Below are positions 12,401-27,400 of a stretch of 64,000 bases of DNA, piece by piece; position 1 is the stretch's first letter, and each line of letters opens with the position of its first letter. The DNA comes from Cyrtodaria siliqua. Its lineage: Eukaryota; Mollusca; Bivalvia; Adapedonta; Hiatellidae. A program made the position numbers and the translations under genes. Location of the stretch: positions 186,001 through 250,000 of the forward strand of contig JAWPHD010001440.1 in assembly GCA_037043455.1 (NCBI GenBank), written 5' to 3'. A model generated the notes under the pieces. The model was not told the DNA's origin. It made no database searches and saw only the letters and a list, made by a program, of their open reading frames with translations.

Positions 12401-15400
12401 ATCTCAATGCTCAACTTTATAGTGCTGCCACGCTGGAATACCACTTCATAGAGACATGACATGACATTCTTCCCAGACACATAACGATCATTGAATGTTT
12501 TTTAACGGCTCATCAACACAGTATAGGTTATTTAGAGCCGCCCGAGAGAGAGGTGAAGGATACATAGGAATCCGGGAACCGTGCCCTACTCTTATTATCG
12601 AATAGATTCATATGATTCTTTAACGTGCTCGGAGGATAGGCCGATACACGGGACCGCCCGGATTACGTCCCCATCCGACATACGAGGCTAATGGAAAGTG
12701 TTTTGCCCAAGAACACACCGACGAAACTCAGTGGCACCACGGAGGATTGAACCCGGGTCCTCCGGTTACATATCCGCCAGCTACAGACTGCACCACCAAC
12801 GACATTGGGCCAAAAAAAATAAATCCTTATTTGCTGAAGGTCAAGCAGGGGAGATACATTGTCGCATTAAGAATTGAATTGTTGTTGAATTGTTGTTGAA
12901 TGGGAAGGATACAAAGGAATGGGGGGACTGTGCTCTACACTTGTTATCACATAGATTCCTGTGGTTGGTTAATATTCTCGTGGGATACCATTCGGTTTAC
13001 GTCCCCATATGAAGGAATAGGCTAGGGAAGTGTCTTGCCTAAGGTCACACCAAAGAAACCCAGTGGCATTAGGCCCGAACCCCTGATCTACATCCTATGC
13101 GACAAAGATACTACACAGTTAATACTTTGAAAGAGTTATTTGATACTATAGGTTTTAGTCTTGTTTTAGATTTCCTTAAAGAAATCAGACTTTATAAATC
13201 AATATAATATTTTCCTATATATACAAGCCCGTTGGCGGGCATTTGTTGTTTTACATATATAGATATTTTATATTGCTACCATATCATCCCTTATTTGTAG
13301 ATAGTTTTATCTTTATATGTTTACATTATATTTAATTACTACTTCATTCTTTTCATGATTCATTTGTTTTTTGCGCACATTATGACCTATTTATGTGTCG
13401 ACGTGCCATAAAACACCATTCATTCATTCATTCCGTTACCACAGCAACAATGGAACACATGGATTTTCCCAGCATTGTTTTCAACTTCCTTCCAAGTAGT
13501 CGCTGGTTGCTTGGGACACCAACACCAGTGTGTATTCTAGAAATCGAAAAGTAGGGGGGATTTTCCCCCCTATACTTGAAAAATAGGGGGGATTTTAAAA
13601 AGGCAGTTGGGAATATGTGAAAACACATGAACTGACATTTGCCGTACATGCCACCGTAAACAAAAATTTTACAAATTTTAAAACGAACGAAAATAATGTC
13701 TGCAACTGCAAGGCAAAACAAGCATGCCCTAAACTTATTTTCGTCTAAATTATTCCGTACAATCTGAAATCGAGTGACGTCAGCACGCCAAGTGATACCT
13801 AGCACCACCTAACCCGGGAGTATGCAAATAACGTTTTCTCCGCTACGACACATGCTTAGTCTAGATTATCTGCGACGCTTGCTTGTTTTCAAGACAAACA
13901 TTTGTATTTACTATCAAGCGTTCAAGATGATCAAGACTAGCTCTGATAAACAATAATCAGAATTTGTCTCCATTTAGTTAAAATTTACGGATTACGATGT
14001 CACAAATTGATTTTTTTTTCAACGTTTGTATGCGCAATCAGGGCGCATTAGGTTTTCAAAAAAGCGCGATCTCGTAGAAAATGACGCGAATCGCGCGTTC
14101 ACGCGTCCTAGAATTGACACTGCAACACTATCCTTTTTACAGATCCCAAATCTTGGTATCTATCTGTATGATGCTGGCTGGACGTACCTTATATTGTGCC
14201 ATCTTTCTATCGCGTGATATTATAATTACTTCCATATTGGTGACTTACAGGTCCATTGGATGGGATGTAATATGTTTGTTGATCTATGCTATGTTTATGT
14301 TTATTACACGTGTCATTGTAATAAAATATATACTTGCTTTATTCTCACTTTCTGGTAGAAATTTAACTCCTGTTTAGTGATACATACTTCCAACCACATT
14401 TCTTATTTCGTTTGTTTAATAAATATTATTGTACATGTTATTTATTCACTAAAGTAGTGTTCAAAACTTTGTTACATATACATAATGCAAATGAGTCGAT
14501 CTAAATATTTGAGACTTATTCGCAGGAATCCACATCGTGTGTTTGTGAATCGGATTTCGGTGCTGCCTCCTACCAGATCACCACATATCCGTGGGATGCC
14601 AACGCCATCCCCACCGACTTCATGGGTAACGGTCCGGTCAGTCGGTATGGTCACGTAATAATCCACTGTGACAACGACTTCATGTACTTGTTTGGCGGGA
14701 GATCTCTGGAATACGGTCTGCTGAATGACATCTGGAAGTATAACTTGCTCAGAAATACATGGATGGAGATCAAACCTATCACGAACGACCAACCCAGTGC
14801 AAGGTTAGTCTCTGACTGCTGTTAATAGTATGTTCCATACAAATCTGTGTTGCATAATATGCGTGATATCTTGTCTTCTGAAATTTGCAGGCTCCTTAAA
14901 AGGTTCCATTTATAGTTCTTTACCCATGTTATAATTTGCGTTGTTATATGTTACATATAACAGTTGAATATTTGATTTGTAACATGTTTGCTGTTTGCAA
15001 CTGCAGGTGATATGGGTGTTGGCTAATCTCTGAAAAAAATGAATTATAATTTCTATACATATATAATTTCTATATATCCATACATCTATAATTTCTATAC
15101 ATCTAGTATTTCTATACATCTATCATTTCTATACATCTATCATTTCTATACATCTATCAATCTATCATTTCTATACATCTATTATTTCTATACATGTATT
15201 TCTCCTTCAGATATTTCCATGCTGGAGCCTGTGTGGCCATCACAAAGAACTTGTACATATTTGGTGGTCTGGTTGACAAGGATGACCGTCTGGACGAGGT
15301 TGCCAATAAGGAGATGTGGAAGTTTGCCGTCGACCAGCAGAAATGGTCAGGGCCAATTGTAAGTAGGAGTGAATGGCCAGATGTTCAACACAGTTGTTGA

Positions 15401-18400
15401 TGGCCAATTGTTTAAAGGCACTAACCTGCCAAATAACAGCAAAATTACACAACAAAATTGTTTATTCAAACTCTATACAGGTGTTCAGGTCATAAAATAA
15501 TGTATATGTGCCGACTAAAAGTATAGGCTTATACACGGGTACTGAATATTCGTAAAAATAGTTATGAGTTGATAACTCTTAATTTGACGTTCCAGTTTTG
15601 GGTTTTGGCTTAGCTGATTAACGTTTTTATTGTGTCTATAGTGTTTGGATTTTCAAAATCTGTAAGTTTTATATATAACTGGTCATCTGTAGGTTTATAA
15701 ACGGTGTACATATGTTGTAAACTTGGCCTGTTGATTAATGGGGCAGGGACCTTAATCAAAGAAATGCATATGGCCAAAAGTTTTAACTGCAAAGTTCTGC
15801 ATATAACCAAATGTTTAACTAAGTATTGTATATGTTTAACTGTAAGTATTGTATATGTGTAACTGTAAGAATTGTATATGTTTAACCCTAAGTATTGTAT
15901 ATGTGTAACTGTAAGTATTGTATATGTGTAACTCTAAGTATTGTATATGTTTAACTGTAAGTATTGTATATGTGTAACTGTAAGTTTTGTATATGTGTCA
16001 CTGTAAGTATTGTATATGTTTAACTGTAAGTATTGTATATGTGTAACTGTAAGTATTGTTTATGTGTAACTGTAAGTATTGTATATGTGTAACTGTAAGT
16101 ATTGTATATGTTTAACTGTAAGTATTGTTAATGTGTAACTGTAAGTATTGTATATGTTTAACTGTAAGTATTGTTTATGTGTAACTGTAAGTATTGTATA
16201 TGTTTAACTGTAAGTATTGTTTATGTGTAACTGTAAGTATTGTATATGTGTAACTCTAAGTATTGTATATGTTTAACTGAAGAATTGTATATGTTTAACT
16301 GTAAGTATTGTATATGTTTAACTGTAAGTATTATATATGTTTAACTGAAGAATTGTATATGTTTAACTCTAAGTATTATATATGTTTAACTGAAGAATTG
16401 TATATGTTTAACTCTAAGTATTGTATATGTTTAACTGAAGAATTGTATATGTTTAACTCTAAGTATTATATATGTTTAACTGTAAGTATTGTATATGTTT
16501 AACTGTAAGTATTGTATATGTTTAACTCTAAGTATCGTATATGTTTAACTGTAAGAATTGTATATGTTTAACTGAAGAATTGTATATGTTTAACTCTAAG
16601 TATTGTATATGTTTAACTGTAAGAATTGTATATGTTTAACTGTAAGTATTGTACATGTTTAACTGTAAGTATTGTACATGTTTAACTGTAAGTATTGTAC
16701 ATGTTTAACTGTAAGTATTGTACATGTTTAGCTGTAAGTATTGTACATGTTTAACTGTAAGAATTGTATATGTTTAACTGTAAGTATTGTACATGTTTAA
16801 CTGTAAGTATTGTATATGTTTAACTGTAAGTATTGTACATGTTTAACTGTAAGTATTGTACATGTTTAACTGTAAGAATTGTATATGTTTAACTGTAAGT
16901 ATTGTACATGTTTAACTGTAAGTATTGTACATGTTTAACTGTAAGTATTGTACATGTTTAACTGTAAGTATTGTACATGTTTAACTGTAAGAATTGTATA
17001 TGTTTAACTGTAAGTATTGTACATGTTTAACTGTAAGTATTGTACATGTTTAACTGTAAGTATTGTATATGTTTAACTGTAAGTATTGTACATGTTTAAC
17101 TGTAAGTATTGTATATGTTTAACTGTTAGTATTGTATATGTTTAACTGTAAGTATTGTACATGTTTAACTGTAAGTATTGTACATGTTTAACTGTAAGTA
17201 TTGTACATGTTTAACTGTAAGTATTGTATATGTTTAACTGTAAGTATTGTACATGTTTAACTGTAAGTATTGTACATGTTTAACTGTAAGTATTGTACAT
17301 GTTTAACTGTAAGTATTGTACATGTTTAACTGTAAGTATTGTATATGTTTAACTGTAAGTATTGTACATGTTTAACTGTAAGTATTGTACATGTTTAACT
17401 GTAAGTATTGTATATGTTTAACTGTAAGTATTGTACATGTTTAACTGTAAGTATTGTACATGTTTAACTGTAAGAATTGTATATGTTTAACTGTAAGTAT
17501 TGTACATGTTTAACTGTAAGTATCGTACATGTTTAACTGTAAGTATTGTACATGTTTAACTGTAAGTATTGTACATGTTTAACTGTAAGTATCGTACATG
17601 TTTAACTGTAAGTATCGTACATGTTTAACTGTAAGTATCGTACATGTTTAACTGTAAGTATCGTACATGTTTAACTGTAAGTATCGTATATGTTTAACTG
17701 TAAGTATTGTATATGTTTAACTGTAAGTATTGTACATGTTTAACTGTAAGTATTGTACATGTTTAACTGTAAGAATTGTATATGTTTAACTGTAAGTATT
17801 TTTTATGTTTAAGTGTAAGAATTGTGTATGTTAAACTCTTAAGTATTGTATATGTTTAACTGAAGAATTGTATATGTTTAACTGTAAGTATTGTATATGT
17901 TTAACTCTAAGTATTTCAAACAGGAAATGTAGCAATCACAAAACGCAAATCATCAAAAACTCGCATTCAGAACAGTCAACACATTACGTGGTCCTAATAT
18001 TAACTTTCATAACCCATATCCAACCCTTTCTCCGAGAAGGGAAAAAGTGGTTGGCTGGGGTATGAAATAAAACTTCCATAATTTGGCTTAAAATGTTTGC
18101 ATATTGTAAAATTAAAACATGTAATAGGTACTTTTAAACAGGTAATCGCATTTTTAGCTCTACTGGCCAAAACGAAAAATGCTATATTTTGCCTTGTGAA
18201 CACTCTAGCACCTTCATTTATAATTTGATCTTTACCAAACTTGCGCAGATTGTTAATATCAATAAAAGCTCAGAAAAGTTTGAAAACAAGCCAGATTGGA
18301 TCAGTTACATCGGAGTTCTGGCCCTTTATTTGCTGAAAAATGCCATATTCTGCCTTGTGAACACATCAGCACCTTTATTTATTATTTGATCAATACCAAA

Positions 18401-21400
18401 CTTGCAAAGGTTGTTAATATCAATGAAAGCTCAGAAAACTTTGAAAAACAGCCAGATTGCATCAGTAACACCAGAGTTATGGCCTTTGTTTTACTGAAAA
18501 CTGCCATTTTCTTCCTTGTGACCTTCATTTATTATTTGATCTTTACCAAACTTACTCAGATTGTTAGTATCAATGAAAGCTGAGACAAGTTTGAAAATCA
18601 GCCAGATCGGATCAGTAACACCAGAGTTATGGCCCTTGTTTTGCTGAAAAATCAGGGTGGCCACAGACTCTGGAAAACAGGGAAAACAGGGAAAAGGGTG
18701 AAAAAAAATTCCCTGCAGGGAAAATTCAGGGAATTTGAAAATTTGCAAAATATCAGGGAATTATCAGGGAATTTTACAAAGATTGGAGAGAACAAATCTT
18801 GGCTACTGGTAGCTTCTCTTCCTGACTTTATTAAAAAGCTGTATTTCTTCAAACTGTTAGCAATATATTAATAAAGCAATTTAAAACCTGTAAAACTCAA
18901 AAGATATGAGTAAATAATGTGTTTGGCTTAATGGTGGTGAAGGTATGGCTATAAGGGGAGGTTGGAGGCCATACGTATACAGCTGTATTTGAGCTATATA
19001 CTCCGTGAAAAGATCAGGGAAAATCACCTTTCAGTCAGGGAAAAATCAGGGAATTATCAGGGAATTTCATTTTTGGATTTCTGTGGCCACCCTGAAAATG
19101 CCATTTCTGCATTGTGACCACTCTAGCACCTTCATTTATTTGATCTTTACCAAACTTGCACAGACTGTTAATATCAACGAAAGCTTGGACAAGTTTGCAA
19201 ACCAGACAAATTGGATTAGTAATACCAGAGTTATGGCCCTTGCTTTAGTTAAAAAAAAAGAGTATTTTGCCTCGTTAAGACGATAGGGCTTTCATTTGGC
19301 CGGATTTCAACGAAAGTTTGCAGGGATGATCAGTATCTAGCCTAGTTGTGCATATCGTCACCGTGTTCCGGTTGAATGATTTGTGGGTTATGGCCCTTTA
19401 AAAGGTTTTAGTACACGACTTTGTCCGGACTAGTTTTCCTGAACCCCAGGCCGTATTTCAACGAAACTGCAGGGATGATCTGTACCAAGCCTAGTTGTGC
19501 ATATCATCACTTTTGGCAGAGTTAAGGCCCTTTATATGTTTTAATACACAAACTTAGTCTGGACTAGTTCTCCTGAACCCCTGGCCGGATTTCAGCGTAA
19601 CTTGGCAAAGTTGATCAGGGTTCTCCACAGCGCCTTTAAGCACCGCGCTAGCGCGGTGCTTGAAAATCAAAATCCTTATTTGCGCTGTCCTTGAAATTAG
19701 CGCGGTCCTTTAAATCCCAAGCGCGGTGCTTTGATTTTCTTGATTCGTGTTGCTTATCGTCCGACACATACACTATAAACAGACCTTCTACACAGGATGT
19801 AAGTCACGCGCTATCGGTGTGAAATACTACACGTCAAGGACAAGTGTGTACAGTTGTATAAACCAGTCAAATCAGGCAGAGATACGGTGTTGTCGCGTTG
19901 CGTTAGCTGTGATTCACTTGAGTTTATTGTTGATCATTATTATGTCCCGACAAACAAAACTTGATGGGATTAATTAGATAAGATGAAGCGATGTGACATA
20001 ATTGATTGGATAATGTGATTTAAATACAGGATGAGTGATTATTAAGGAGTTGTTAAAAAAAATATGATGTTTTGATGTTCGTCGGCTCTCTGCGTGGATC
20101 GTCGGCAGTTTGTAAGTATTAACTTGTTGCAGATTATTTTAATTACTCGATACTTTCAGAGATTAGTTAATATCTTTAATTAATTAAGTTAATGAAGTTA
20201 AACTGGGTTACTTTGCTATAAAATGCCCGATGTTTCTATTAATTTATCATAACAAAATGTCGAAGCAAAGTAGTAAGAGACCCTTAGATGGGGGAATTGG
20301 CAAGTTTTTTGTGGTAAGAAATGTTGAGGCTGCACCTACTGTCTGTGACTCAGCATCTGAACCAGTCGCCAAAAGAGCCAGGGTCAGGCTGACCGGGTTC
20401 AATCCAGACTGGGAGAAAGACTTCAAATGGGTTGAGGAAATGGAAAATGGTTAGTAAATAAATACATGTAATTTAAGGGCAATCAATGTAAAGAATAAAT
20501 ATTAATATTATTTTATTCAAACGCAGATTACTGTAAAGTGTATGGTAGCTGATTATGGTCTAAATTTAATGGATAAAGAGTTTGTTGTATTGGGGTATAT
20601 TTATTGCAGATTATATTATGTCATGTTGAAGTTTTGGTTCAATAATATTTAACGTCGGGATTTTAATCATCAATTTTCAACGTTTTTAAAAAAAAAAAAA
20701 AAAAATATTTTGACTTTATCCCGAGTCACACTATTGAATGTGCTGTTTTACTAAATTGTGATGTTAATTTAAATGTGCTTTCTTTTCTGTAAATATAATA
20801 TTTGTGTATTAATTTTTTTAATTTTTTTTAAAGGTGTTCACCAAATTCCTCAACAACATAGAGAACAACCTCAGAGATAGATTTCCGGACCTACCCATGA
20901 TTGAAAACTTTGGCCAGTTCAACACCGCCCAATTTCCAGATGATGAAGAGGATCTGGCAACAGGTTTTTTTTTTCATTATTTTGGGAACATGACCCATAC
21001 CCCTGGAATTGGGAATTTTAGCGGGATTTTTCATAAAATTGGGAATTTTAGCGCGATTTTTAATAAAATTCGGAAACATATAAAGTAAAGCATTCCTTTC
21101 ATAATTATATCTTTTAATACTGTTTTTGTAAACCAAGATAAACTGAAGCATTTATTTTTTTTTTTTTTTTTTTTTAAATTGGGAATTCTTTCCTCAAAAT
21201 TGGGAAAAAAAGATATGTTTTGCCATTGGGAATATGACCGAATAACGGCTATAAAAACGGCCAAAAAAAATCCCTGGGCAAGCTATGCCAATGATGAAAT
21301 GAAGGTAAATTGAACAATAATGATAACCATAATTTGGCTTATCGTGTAATATTAATTGTGAGATGTATGCATTTTGTATTTGCTACTGAATTGAACGTTA

Positions 21401-24400
21401 TAATTTTAATTTTGAAATTAACTTTCTGTTGAAATTAATTTTCTTTTCTTTAGACACTAGCCAGCCACTTTCACCTGGACGAGCAGAGGACTGAGTTGGA
21501 GTGGCGCCAAGTCAAGGCAGTGATCAGGGCCCATCTCCAGTAGACATGGACTACGACAACTGTGTTGAAGACTGGCACAAGTCATCAAACCGAAGAACCT
21601 CTCTTTAATAAAGAAATTTAAAAATGCCATGAACTTATGTGCTTGAATTGTGATGTGCTTATTTTATCCATGTTAAGGAAGATTTGCTTGTATATTGTTT
21701 CTGCTGAGTTGTGTTCTGTACATTGTTAGATATGTTTTTGTTCTGTACAATTGTTCTGTTCATCTAACTGAATGAGCTGTTTTACTAAATTGTGTTGTTA
21801 ATTTAAATGTGATTTCTTTTCTGTATAATGTTTTGTCTGTATATTACATGTGGAAATGAGTTAATAAAATACTATTTTACTGTATAATTATATTCTCTTT
21901 AATATCGTTTTCCCCATCTTAATTTTATAATTAAAAATCATCTCGGGGCATATGGTGCACCCTAGAATTGGAAAAAAATCGACAATGGGCGGGGGCGGCC
22001 CCCTCCCAAACCCACCCCCCGCGCTGCCTATGCCAGCGCCTGAAAAAAATCCTGTGGAGGACCCTGTTGATCAGTATCAAGCCTAGTTGTGCATACCATT
22101 GCCGTGTTCCAGTTGAATGACTTTTGGCAAAGTTATGCCACTTTATTGTCGAGATTAGTCTCTTCTGAACGCATGGCCAGATTTCAACGATTTTTTTTAG
22201 TGATGATCAGTACCTGGCCTAGTTGTGCTTAGTTGCCTTGTTATGGTTGAATCAATTTTGGCTGAGTTATGGCATTTTAAAAAATTTAATACACAAATTT
22301 TGTCTGAACTAGTTCTCCTGAACTCCTTGCCGGATACCAACGAACTTTTGCAGGGATGATCAGTGCCAAGCTTAGTTGCGCATGTCATCGCCATTTTCTG
22401 GTTTAAATGATTTTTGACAGAATTATGGCCCCTTATACATAAACTTTATCGCCTAGTTTTCCTGAACTCCTGGCTGGATTTCAGTGAAACTTTTCAGGAA
22501 TGATCAGAACAAAGCCTAGTTGCGCATATTGATGTCGTGTTCCCCACCACAGACTCCATATAGCAAGTAGAGCGATACAGGCCTATTGTTTTCAGTAAAA
22601 AATGTTTTAAACATGTTTTATTGTCGAAATATTCGTTATACAAGCCTGCTTATATAAGCTTTTCCATCACTTAAAGGAATTAAGTCGGAACCACGTAATG
22701 AATTACAAGGAAGAAATAGAAGCAAATTATACGACACCACAAACATAAAACAGGTTAACAACAGAGATACCTACCACCTTGGGACGGTCAGTGGCAGAGG
22801 TACGTACCACCTTGGGACGGTCAGTGGCAGAGGTACCTACCACCTTAGGACGGTCAGTGGCAGAGGTACCTGCCACCTTGGGATGGTCAATGGCAGAGGT
22901 ACCTACCACCTTAGTGCGGTCAGTGGAAAAAAGGCTGCTGGTTGTTTAAACCAGGTTCTAGAGTGTTTTGTCAAATGTTTGATTCAAAGTTGCATTTGGT
23001 TAGATTTTTGACTCGGAGTATTGTATTTTATATGGCCAATTGTTCCATCCTGAAATATTTTAAGATGGGAAACTATAAAACCTTAATTTTACAGGAGCCT
23101 GACTGGGTGGTGGGCGTGGCAGGGCACTCCATGACGCTGGTCAATGAGACAAAACTGGTGATTATCGGGGGATTCTCCACGTCGAAGTACTTCAGTGACA
23201 CGGTGTATGTGTACAATGTCAACAGTTACCGCAATCACTGGGATATACAGAGACCCGCAAATGTGTCTGGAGAGAAACCTACAGGTGAGTGATGCATACC
23301 GCTGTACATATGTTGCTCGCATGATATCAGTTTGAGTGTTAGGTTTTCATTACAGGCTGTCTTGCTTCACATAACTGTCCCGTTTATGTAGCTCCTTGGG
23401 AACGCGTTTGTCTTACCACATAACTGTCCCGTGTATGAAGCTCACTTGGGAACGCGTTCGTCTTACCCGCAAGTGTAATTGTAATAACATCTATCCATTT
23501 TCAGGTATACATGTGCCATCTGTTCTTGTCTTGATTATTGATGTTCATCACTCTTGCTCAATCTTTCTTGGGGATGACCCTCTGTACTTGTCTCAACCTT
23601 AACATAGGCAAGAATAAGTGCGAACGTTCTTTCGGGCATTCGGATATTGAATCACAGCCTTGACCACAAGAAATATCAAAGCAAGATGGCTCAACTGCGT
23701 CGGAATTTTGTAATATACTTGACTCGTATTATCATGTATTTAACTGTTTCTGGTCTCGGTGTAGAGTCTGTGCCAAAATGATTTAAAATGAGATAAAGTA
23801 GTGTATTTATAGTACTACTGGGTTCGCTCTCTTAAATTCCACAACAAAAATGAAAAATTTCCGGTTATTTATACCCCTGAATTACCTCCCCCTACCACAC
23901 CTTTTGCATACTGGCATCTCTGGAAATGTCCTTGTTACAAAACGTTGTAAAAGTTATTTGAATAATTCTATGCTTTTAAATTTTCTTGTACGCCATCTTT
24001 TGTTATTCGCTCATAATCCATGAAAATGATTGTCGAGAATTCGGAAAGGTCTTGCTGCAAACCAGATATGAATGAATGCATATCCCTTAATTTCAGCAGA
24101 AATAACACTGATTTTCTTCATTTTGTTTACGGAAATGTTATAATATCTTTTAAATGTCGTAATTATTCTCATAGTATTAATATGTTTTCATATATTTTTA
24201 CAAATCATAGTCATTCAGTGTTTAAATTTCATATTCAACACATTATTGTAGAATTTCGTACAATGTTTAGTGAAAATATTGATCATCCAGAAACGCTATT
24301 TCGGAAGACTGCCCTTCCATTTAATGTCCATTTATCATTAAATTAATTTTACACGTTAGCTTAAAATGTTAATTTCTAAGACGATGCCTTTTCATCTACC

Positions 24401-27400
24401 ATGCTTAAATTCTGAAACTTGTAATGCACAGATATAACTGGTAATGTATGAGAAATTTCAAAGGTCTTCGACAAGTACTTAAAGAGAAACAGGCATTTAA
24501 AAAAGTAACAATTAACATACCTGAAAAAAACTCTGGACGAAAATGCCTCAGTATGTATAAGTGATGTGTATTAAATGTTCCATAACTTTCGTCACACAAA
24601 AGATACAGCATTCATTTTACCATCAATGGAATGGTATTGAAACTTTCTTTCATTTGGTACCAAACATCAACACTCACAATTGTTAAAACGCGTTAGTGAC
24701 AGAACTTATTGAATGACCCTCGTATATTGAGAACCAGGATAATATTTTCTACTTCTTTTGTAGGCATATACGGTCATACAGCATTATATATATATATATA
24801 TTGAGAACCAGGATAATATTTTCTACTTCTTTTGTAGGCATATACGGTCATACAGCATTATATATTATATATTGAGAACCAGGATAATATTTTCTACTTC
24901 TTTTGTAGGCATATACGGTCATACAGCATTATATATATATATTGAGAACCAGGATAATATTTTCTACTTCTTTTGTAGGCATATACGGTCATACAGCATT
25001 ATATATATATATATTGAGAACCAGGATAATATTTTCTACTTCTTTTGTAGGCATATACGGTCATACAGCATTATATATATATATATATTGAGAACCAGGA
25101 TAATATTTTCTACTTCTTTTGTAGGCATATACCGTCATACAGCATTATATATATATATATTGAGAACCAAGATTATATTTTCTACTTCTTTTGTAGGCAT
25201 ATACGGTCATACAGCATTATATATATATATATTGAGAACCAAGATTATATTTTCTACTTCTTTTGTAGGCATATACGGTCATACAGCATTATATATATAT
25301 ATATTGAGAACCAAGATTATATTTTCTACTTCTTTTGTAGGCATATACGGTCATACAGCATTATATATATATATATATTGAGAACCAGGATAATATTTTC
25401 TACTTCTTTTGTAGGCATATACGGTCATACAGCATTATATATATATATATTGAGAACCAGGATAATATTTTCTACTTCTTTTGTAGGCATATACGGTCAT
25501 ACAGCATTATATATATATTTTGAGAACCAGGATAATATTTTCTACTTCTTTTGTAGGCATATACGGTCATACAGCATTATATATATTTTGAGAACCAGGA
25601 TAATATTTTCTACTTCTATTGTAGGCATATACGGTCATACAGCATTATATATATATATATTGAGAACCAGGATAATATTTTCTACTTCTACGGTCATACA
25701 GCATTATATATATATATTGAGAACCAGGATAATATTTTCTACTTCTACGGTCATACAGCATTATATATATTTTGAGAACCAGGATAATATTTTCTACTTC
25801 TATTATAGGCATATACGGTCATACAGCCGTCTACAATGAGCCGTCCAAGACCATATACATATTTGGTGGCCACGTGTACAAGGATGAGAGGTTAAAGGTG
25901 TCAGATCACCTGTTTACGTATGACATCACGGACCATTCCTGGAACGTGCTCCAGCCTGAACCATCCAGCCAGGTACAGCCAATTCACAATCATGTTTTTG
26001 TAGTCAATGGCTCATTTAATATGCTGCTAATATATGCTGTTGTTTCAATGATTGAAAGCATACAAAATCCCCATATGTTGTTGTTTCAATATGTTGTTGT
26101 TGTTTCAATTTATTGTTAGCTCTACTGATCAGAGATCAGCAGAGCTTATGCCGTGGTGCGGCGTCCGTCGTCCGTCTGTCCGTAAACTTTTTTTTGTAGC
26201 GACTTCTCCTCTGAAACTACTGAATGGATTTTCATGAAACTTTACAGAAATGTTGCCCATGAAGTCTAGTTGATCCTAGCAAAAATTCATGTTGATGTGA
26301 AATCCAAGATGGCCACCAGATCTAAAAATAGGTTTTTAAAAAACAAGTTTGTAGCGACTTCTTCATGAAAACTATAAGTGATATTGATATGGGACTTTTT
26401 CTAAAATGATCATCATGACATGATGTTGGTCCTTGTCGAAAATCGTTTTGATTCGACGTTAAACATGGCTGCCAGCGGCCATCTTTGTTTACATAGAGTT
26501 ATATAATGAAAACTTGTAGCAACTACTCCTCTGAAACTACTTGACGGATTTTCATGAAACTTAACAGGAATGTTGCTCTTCATGTCTAATTGATCCTAGC
26601 AAAATTTCAGGTCGGCCGGAAATTCAAGATGTCCGCCACGGCTAAAAATAAATTTTCAAAATACAAGTTTGTAGCGACTACTTCTTGAAAACTATAAGTG
26701 ATATTGATATGGGACTTTTTCTAAAATGATCAGCATGACATGATGTTGGTCCTTGTCAAAAATCGTTTTGATTCAACGTTAAACATGGCTGCCAGAGGCC
26801 ATCTTTGTTTACATACAGTTATATAGTAAAAACTTGTAGCGACTACTCCTTTGAAACTACTTGACAGATTTTCATGAAACTTTACAGGAATATTGCTCTT
26901 AATGTCTAATTGATCCTAGCAAAATTTCAGATCGGCCAGAAATTCAAGATGGCCGCCACAGCTAAAAATAGATTTTTAAAAAAGAAGTTTGTAGCGACTA
27001 CGTCTTGAAAACTATAAGTGATATTGATATGGGACTTTTTGTAAAATGATCAGCATGACATGATGGTTATAAGAGCCAAACATTATTTTGATTCGACGTT
27101 AAACATGGCTGCCAGTGGCCATCTTTGTTTACATAGAGTTATATAATGAAAATTTGTAGCGACTACTCCTCTGAAACTACTTGACGGATTTTCATGAAAC
27201 TTCACAGGAATGTTGCTCTTGATGTCTTATTGATCCTAGCAAAATTTCAGGTCGCCCGGAAATTCAAGATGGCTGCCATGGCTAAAAATAGATTTTCAAA
27301 ATACAAGTTTGTAGCGACTACTACTTGAAAACTATAAGTTATATTGATATTGGACTTTTTGTAAAATGATCAGCATGACATGATGTTGGTCCTTGTCAAT

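Larger units (their letters stand above)
19616..22066 (+). mobile_element. hAT-like DNA transposon, internally deleted, with ZNF862-like transposase remnants
   Basis: The left terminus CAGGGTTCTCCACAG is the inverse of the right terminus CTGTGGAGGACCCTG (one mismatch). TTGAT at 19611-19615 is repeated at 22067-22071 as a 5-bp target duplication. Subterminal gcgcggtgct repeats lie at 19640-19735. Inside are three transposase-like pieces: an N-terminal exon, a middle piece and a C-terminal piece. The CAGGG termini and ZNF862-like pieces suggest the hAT superfamily. A 5-bp duplication is shorter than the usual 8 but is known for a hAT subgroup. Confidence 0.82.
19270..22565. mobile_element. Older dispersed repeat split by a 2.45-kb hAT-like element
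   Basis: The two halves, 19270-19615 and 22067-22565, consist of ~150-bp units. These contain ggccggatttcaacgaaa, gcagggatgatcagtatc, cctagttgtgcatatc and gagttatggccctttat. The interruption is described as a separate element. Confidence 0.7.

Noticed and set aside
11800..12459. 219-codon frame crossing the end of the 32-bp array and a dispersed repeat
   Set aside because: It starts in the minisatellite and runs through repeat DNA, with no domain.
15800..17910. CRISPR-like regular array
   Set aside because: The units are contiguous, with no unique spacers, and this is eukaryotic intron DNA. The same applies to the 9.25-11.9 kb, 32-34 kb and 53-54 kb arrays.
18155..19286. Frames of 66 to 95 codons
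   Set aside because: Lie entirely in dispersed repeats and the nested hAT-like element. No domain.
24020..24346. 108-codon frame in intron 9
   Set aside because: AT-rich, no homology pattern I recognise, no splice partner. Likely chance.
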